From Nocardioides pocheonensis (GTDB lineage: Bacteria > Actinomycetota > Actinomycetes > Propionibacteriales > Nocardioidaceae): DNA of 64,000 nt. The notes under the pieces were generated by a model. The model was not told the origin of the DNA, did not search any database, and saw only the letters and a program-made list of their open reading frames with translations. The stretch spans positions 47,813 to 111,812 of the forward strand of contig NZ_RJSF01000044.1 of NCBI RefSeq assembly GCF_003725535.1, written 5' to 3'. Positions 60,884 to 64,000 of the stretch are shown here, in pieces (positions within the stretch are counted from its first letter, which is position 1; the number at the start of each line of letters is the position of its first letter). The translations under genes were made by a program, and so were the position numbers.

Positions 60884-61971
60884 CAGGCCGACTCGATGAT
60901 CGAGCGGCAGCGCTGCTCGAGGTACTGCACCGCCGGGCCGAAGATCGCGTAGGACTCGTTGGTGGTCTGCTGGTGGAAGTAGCGGTAGTAGATCTGCTGG
61001 GCGATCACCGCGAGCCGGAACAGGCCGAACACCTCGTAGAACCGCCACTGCTCGGGGGTGATGCTGAACCCCATCTCCGTGCAGTAGTAGTCGACCACCT
61101 CGGCGCGCGTGAGCATGCCCGGCAGCGTCGTCGGCTGCCGGCGGAACTGCAGGAAGAACTCGTCGTCGTCGGCCTGCACCCAGTAGGACAGCGTGCCGCC
61201 GAGGTCCATCAGCGGGTCGCCGACGGTCGCCATCTCCCAGTCCAGGACACCGACCGGACGGGTCGGGTCGTCACGGTCCAGCACCAGGTTGTCGAACCGG
61301 AAGTCGTTGTGGATCAGGCAGTTCCCGACGTCGTCGGGCTGGTGCTCGGCCAGCCAGGCCATCACCGCCTCGCCGTCGGGCGCGTCGTCGGTGACGGCGT
61401 TGCGGAAGCGGGTCGACCAGCCCTCGACCTGACGGCGGACGTAGCCGGCGCCCTTGTTCATCGACGCCAGCGGGGTCGCGTCGACGTCGACGCGGTGCAG
61501 GTCGATCAGCACGTCGAGGGCGTTGGTACAGAGCTCGCGCGTCTGCGCCTCGCTCAGCCGCACCTCCGGCGGCAGGTCGCGCCGGGGGATGACCCCGTCG
61601 ATGCGCTGCATCACGTAGAACTGCGAGCCGATCACCGACTCGTCCTCGCACAGCGCCACCATCGTCGGCACCAGCGGGAACACGCCGGCGAGACCCGCCT
61701 GGATGCGGTACTCCCGGGCCATGTCGTGGGCGCCCTTGGCCTTCTGGCCGGCCGGCGGCCGGCGCAGGATCAGGTCGTCGGTCTCGGTGCGCATCGAGTA
61801 GGTGAGGTTCGAGGCGCCGCCGCCGAACTGGCGGACGACCACGTCGCCGGTGAGCGGGTGGCCGTGGGCCGCGAGCCAGTCGCGGACCGCCTCGACGTCG
61901 AAGGCGTCCTCCTCGCGCACCTCGTGCGCGCCGGCGACGCCGCCGCTGGTAGAGCCTGCCGAAACCATCAC
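60883..61971 (-). CDS. APH-type kinase (ACAD10/11-like phosphotransferase)
   Basis: This 362-residue kinase-fold protein matches the kinase half of animal ACAD11: VVRQFGGGASNLTYSMRTETDDLILRRPPAGQ, AREYRIQAGLAG, VIGSQFYVMQRIDGVIP, NKGAGYVRRQVEGW, and the catalytic NCLIHNDFRFDNLVLD with GVLDWEMATVGDPLMDLG. In the ACAD10/11 and LvaA families this domain phosphorylates the 4-hydroxyl of 4-hydroxyacyl-CoA. GTG overlaps the SDR stop (GTGA). The first residues (MMVSAGSTSGG) come from a dispersed repeat copy and are not seen in relatives. Confidence 0.88.
   Translation of the reverse strand: MMVSAGSTSGGVAGAHEVREEDAFDVEAVRDWLAAHGHPLTGDVVVRQFGGGASNLTYSMRTETDDLILRRPPAGQKAKGAHDMAREYRIQAGLAGVFPLVPTMVALCEDESVIGSQFYVMQRIDGVIPRRDLPPEVRLSEAQTRELCTNALDVLIDLHRVDVDATPLASMNKGAGYVRRQVEGWSTRFRNAVTDDAPDGEAVMAWLAEHQPDDVGNCLIHNDFRFDNLVLDRDDPTRPVGVLDWEMATVGDPLMDLGGTLSYWVQADDDEFFLQFRRQPTTLPGMLTRAEVVDYYCTEMGFSITPEQWRFYEVFGLFRLAVIAQQIYYRYFHQQTTNESYAIFGPAVQYLEQRCRSIIESA
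61948..61966. repeat. 19-bp dispersed repeat at the kinase start
   Basis: GGTAGAGCCTGCCGAAACC differs by one base from the consensus. Read on the minus strand it encodes VSAGST right after the initiator codons. Confidence 0.8.
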
Positions 61972-62819
61972 CGCGCTCCCATCGCGTTGAGGCGGGCGGC
62001 CTGCTTGCGCATCAGGTCGTCGTACGCCGCCCGGTCGGTCACCTTGAGCTCGTACGCCGCGCGCGCGGCCTCGTCCGGCAGGATCAGCTCCTCGCCGCGA
62101 TCCAGCGCCTCGAGCACCGCCGCGGCGATCTCGTCCGGTCCGAGCGGAGCGTGCGCCACCAGCGCTCCGATCACCTCGCCGACGGCGGTGTCAGTGCCCT
62201 GCATCGCGTCGACCAGGCCGGTGCGGAAGTAGGAGGGACAGACCACCGCCGCACGGATGCCGTACTCGGCCAGCTCGTGACCGAGCGTCTCGGTGAAGGC
62301 GACCACCGCGGCCTTCACCGCGTTGTAGGAGCCCATCCCGGCCGGGTGCACCAGCCCGGCCAGCGACGCGGTGTTCACGATCAGCCCGGAGCGCTGTCGC
62401 TTCATCATCGGCACGAACGCCTTCGTGCCCCGGACCACGCCGAACAGGTTGATCCCGGTGATCCACTCCCACTCCTCGATGCCGGCCACGTCGACCCGCC
62501 CACCGCCGGCGACACCGGCGTTGTTGAAGAGCACGTCGAGACCGCCCCACTCCCGGTCGACCCAGGCGACGGCGTCCGACCAGTCCTGGTCGGAGCGGAC
62601 GTCGAGGGTCAGGTAGCCGACACCGTCGATCGGCTCCGCGGGGAGGTTCACGTCGGCGCTGACGACCTGGTCCCCACGGGCGACGAGTGCCCGGCACAGG
62701 GCGGCGCCCAGGCCGGAGGACCCGCCCGTGACCAGAGCGCGGGAGGGCCCCGACGGGCGCGAGCCCCGGACGCCTTCCGCGACGACGGGCGCGTTGGCCT
62801 CGTCGACCCGGTCGGTCAC
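61968..62819 (-). CDS. Short-chain dehydrogenase/reductase in the ACAD/kinase operon
   Basis: This 283-residue SDR has VTGGSSGLGAALCRALVARGDQVVSADVNLP, NNAGVAGGGRVD, the catalytic Ser in NTASLAGLVHPAGM and YNAVKAAV with Tyr and Lys. The Asp in ADVNLP favours NAD+. A basic 25-residue head precedes the Rossmann part. GTG 62819 overlaps the upstream acyl-CoA dehydrogenase stop, and its own stop overlaps the kinase start. In a 4-hydroxyacyl-CoA route it could oxidise a hydroxyacyl intermediate. Confidence 0.9.
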   Translation of the reverse strand: MTDRVDEANAPVVAEGVRGSRPSGPSRALVTGGSSGLGAALCRALVARGDQVVSADVNLPAEPIDGVGYLTLDVRSDQDWSDAVAWVDREWGGLDVLFNNAGVAGGGRVDVAGIEEWEWITGINLFGVVRGTKAFVPMMKRQRSGLIVNTASLAGLVHPAGMGSYNAVKAAVVAFTETLGHELAEYGIRAAVVCPSYFRTGLVDAMQGTDTAVGEVIGALVAHAPLGPDEIAAAVLEALDRGEELILPDEAARAAYELKVTDRAAYDDLMRKQAARLNAMGAR

Positions 62820-64000
62820 CGGTGCTTGCCGATCTCGATCCGCGCGACCAGTCCGCGGTGCACCTCGTCGGGACCGTCGGCCAGCCGCAGCGCGCGGGCG
62901 TTGGTCCACATCGCCGCGAGCGGGAAGTCGTCGGTCATGCCGCCACCGCCGTGCATCTGCATGGCCATGTCGATCACCTGCTGGGCGACGTTCGGCACGA
63001 TCACCTTGATCTGGCTGACCTCGGACAGGGCGTTGAGGGCGCCGCCCTGGTCGAGCTTCCACGCGGCGTTCTGCACGAGCAGCCGGGCCTGGTCGATCGC
63101 GATGCGCGCGTCGGCGATCCGCTCCGAGTTGCCGCCGAGCTTGACCAGCGGCCGCCCGAACGCGGTGCGCTCGAGGCCGCGCTTGATCGCCAGCTCGAGG
63201 GCGACCTCGGCCTGCCCGATCAGCCGCATGCAGTGGTGCACCCGCCCCGGACCGAGCCGGCCCTGGGCGATCTCGAACGCCCGGCCCTCGCCCAGGAGGA
63301 TGTTGCTCGTCGGCACGCGTACGTCGGTGAAGGCGATCTCGCCGTGGCCGACCGGCTCGTCGTACACGTGCATCGTGGGCAGCTGGCGCTCGATCCGTAC
63401 CCCGGGGGTGTCGACCGGGACCAGCACCATCGTGTGCCGGTGGTGCCGGTCCGCGTCGGGGTCCGAGAGCCCCATGAAGACCAGGATCTTGCAGTCCGGG
63501 TGACCGCTCCCCGAGGTGAACCACTTGCGTCCGTTGATCACCACCTCGTCGCCGTCGACCACGGCGGTGGCCGCCATGTTGGTGGCGTCGGAGGAGGCCA
63601 CCCCCGGCTCGGTCATCGCGAAGCCGGAGCGGATCCGCCCGTCGAGCAGGGGGACCAGCCACTCCTGCTGCTGCTCGGGGGTGCCGTACTTCAGCAGCAC
63701 CTCCATGTTGCCGGTGTCGGGCGCGTTGCAGTTGAAGACGTACGGCGCCAGGAAGGTGGCGCGTCCCATCTGCTCGGCCAGCGGGGCGTAGTCGCTGTTG
63801 GTCAGGCCGGCGCCCCCGTGCGTGCCGAACTGCTCGGCCCAGGGCTGGTCGTGCCCGGCGGGCAGGAAGAGGTTCCACAGCCCCTGGGCGCGGGCCTTCG
63901 CCCGCAGGTCGGCCATGATCGGCGACTCGGCCCAGGTGCCGCTGAGCCGGGCCTCCTCGACGTCGCGCCGGTAGTCGGCCTGCACCGGCTCGATCTCCTC
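62816..64000 (-). CDS. ACAD10/11-like acyl-CoA dehydrogenase (5' end outside window)
   Basis: The visible 394 codons cover most of an acyl-CoA dehydrogenase and enter the window in the N-terminal helices. They show LWNLFLPAGHDQPWAEQFG, NCNAPDTGNMEVLLKYGTPEQQQEWLVPLLDG, FAMTEPGVASSDATNMAATAVVDGDEVVINGRKWFTSGSG, the insertion DRHHRHTMVLVPVDTPGV, GEGRAFEIAQGRLGPGRVHHCMRLIG and MHGGGGMTDDFPLAAMWTNARALRLADGPDEVH. These match the dehydrogenase half of ACAD11/ACAD10 better than ordinary acyl-CoA dehydrogenases. No usable start is seen before the edge, so the gene is partial. Confidence 0.9.
   Translation of the reverse strand, partial: EEIEPVQADYRRDVEEARLSGTWAESPIMADLRAKARAQGLWNLFLPAGHDQPWAEQFGTHGGAGLTNSDYAPLAEQMGRATFLAPYVFNCNAPDTGNMEVLLKYGTPEQQQEWLVPLLDGRIRSGFAMTEPGVASSDATNMAATAVVDGDEVVINGRKWFTSGSGHPDCKILVFMGLSDPDADRHHRHTMVLVPVDTPGVRIERQLPTMHVYDEPVGHGEIAFTDVRVPTSNILLGEGRAFEIAQGRLGPGRVHHCMRLIGQAEVALELAIKRGLERTAFGRPLVKLGGNSERIADARIAIDQARLLVQNAAWKLDQGGALNALSEVSQIKVIVPNVAQQVIDMAMQMHGGGGMTDDFPLAAMWTNARALRLADGPDEVHRGLVARIEIGKHR

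Noticed and set aside
1-64000. Prophage, integrative element or secondary-metabolite cluster
   Set aside because: There is no integrase, transposase, tRNA attachment site, phage structural gene, or PKS/NRPS domain; gene content and base use are even throughout.
1-64000. tRNA or rRNA genes
   Set aside because: No cloverleaf-like sequence with a T-loop and CCA end, and no rRNA-like sequence, was recognised in the gaps; a covariance search was not possible.

Overview
This is a 64 kb piece of chromosome from a high-GC actinobacterium, most probably a Nocardioides-like member of the Propionibacteriales. The evidence is very high GC in third codon positions, frequent GTG starts, GTGA/ATGA stop-start overlaps, leaderless-promoter signatures, a deazaflavin (F420)-type nitroreductase, a menaquinone gene (menB), a DUF222/HNH endonuclease gene and a RecBCD operon. 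No rRNA, tRNA, CRISPR array, integrase or transposase was seen. The window reads as ordinary chromosome, densely coded on both strands and sprinkled with short dispersed repeats.

Layout. 1-10.4 kb: end of a transhydrogenase alpha gene (pntA), an ECF sigma factor with a membrane partner, a VIT1/CCC1-type metal transporter behind a possible DtxR/IdeR box, a small membrane protein plus YciI protein, a lipoprotein and sirtuin pair, an ArsR-controlled MFS exporter divergent from arsR-GH13 glucosidase, and a flavodoxin-like reductase. 10.5-19.8 kb: an HxlR/NmrA divergent pair, a membrane-anchored HELTH metalloprotease, two tiny proteins, menB, merR-thioredoxin, a DDN-type oxidoreductase, an ACT protein, an F420/NADP-reductase-like protein, DNA photolyase, and a TerC transporter behind a yybP-ykoY-type Mn2+ riboswitch. 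19.9-24.5 kb: a frameshifted DUF222/HNH gene, a 540-bp gene-free repeat cluster, thpR, an acyl-CoA dehydrogenase and an M15 lipoprotein peptidase. 24.6-31 kb: the glgX-treY-treZ operon, which makes trehalose from glycogen. 31-41.6 kb: EF-G2, convergent with the recC-recB-recD operon.

41.7-52.6 kb: a DUF2804 protein, a second ECF sigma factor with its partner, a stress protein, DUF4262, a luciferase-like monooxygenase and FMN reductase pair, a secreted CocE-type hydrolase, an MMPL exporter divergent from its TetR regulator with a nested palindrome between them, a YbhB lipoprotein and a VOC protein. 52.6-60.2 kb: a DUF559-like nuclease gene bracketed by two 66-bp repeats, a KstD-like flavoprotein divergent from a TetR/QsdR regulator, two PH-domain membrane proteins, a second repeat cluster, an SDR and an MFS transporter. 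60.2-64 kb: a tightly overlapped operon, acyl-CoA dehydrogenase - SDR - APH-type kinase - histidine phosphatase. Its dehydrogenase and kinase resemble the two halves of animal ACAD11/ACAD10, which makes it the best candidate here for an under-described pathway (4-hydroxyacyl-CoA breakdown).

Three repeat families recur. (i) A 19-bp element, GGTTGAGCCTGCCGAAACC, has about ten copies, several read in frame inside genes. (ii) A 44-46 bp palindrome begins and ends with GAGTGC/GCACTC (3 copies). (iii) An element of the form GGTTTCGAGGC...GCACCTCAACC has five copies. At least fourteen genes have a TANNNT hexamer 6-7 nt before the start codon, which suggests leaderless transcription is common here.
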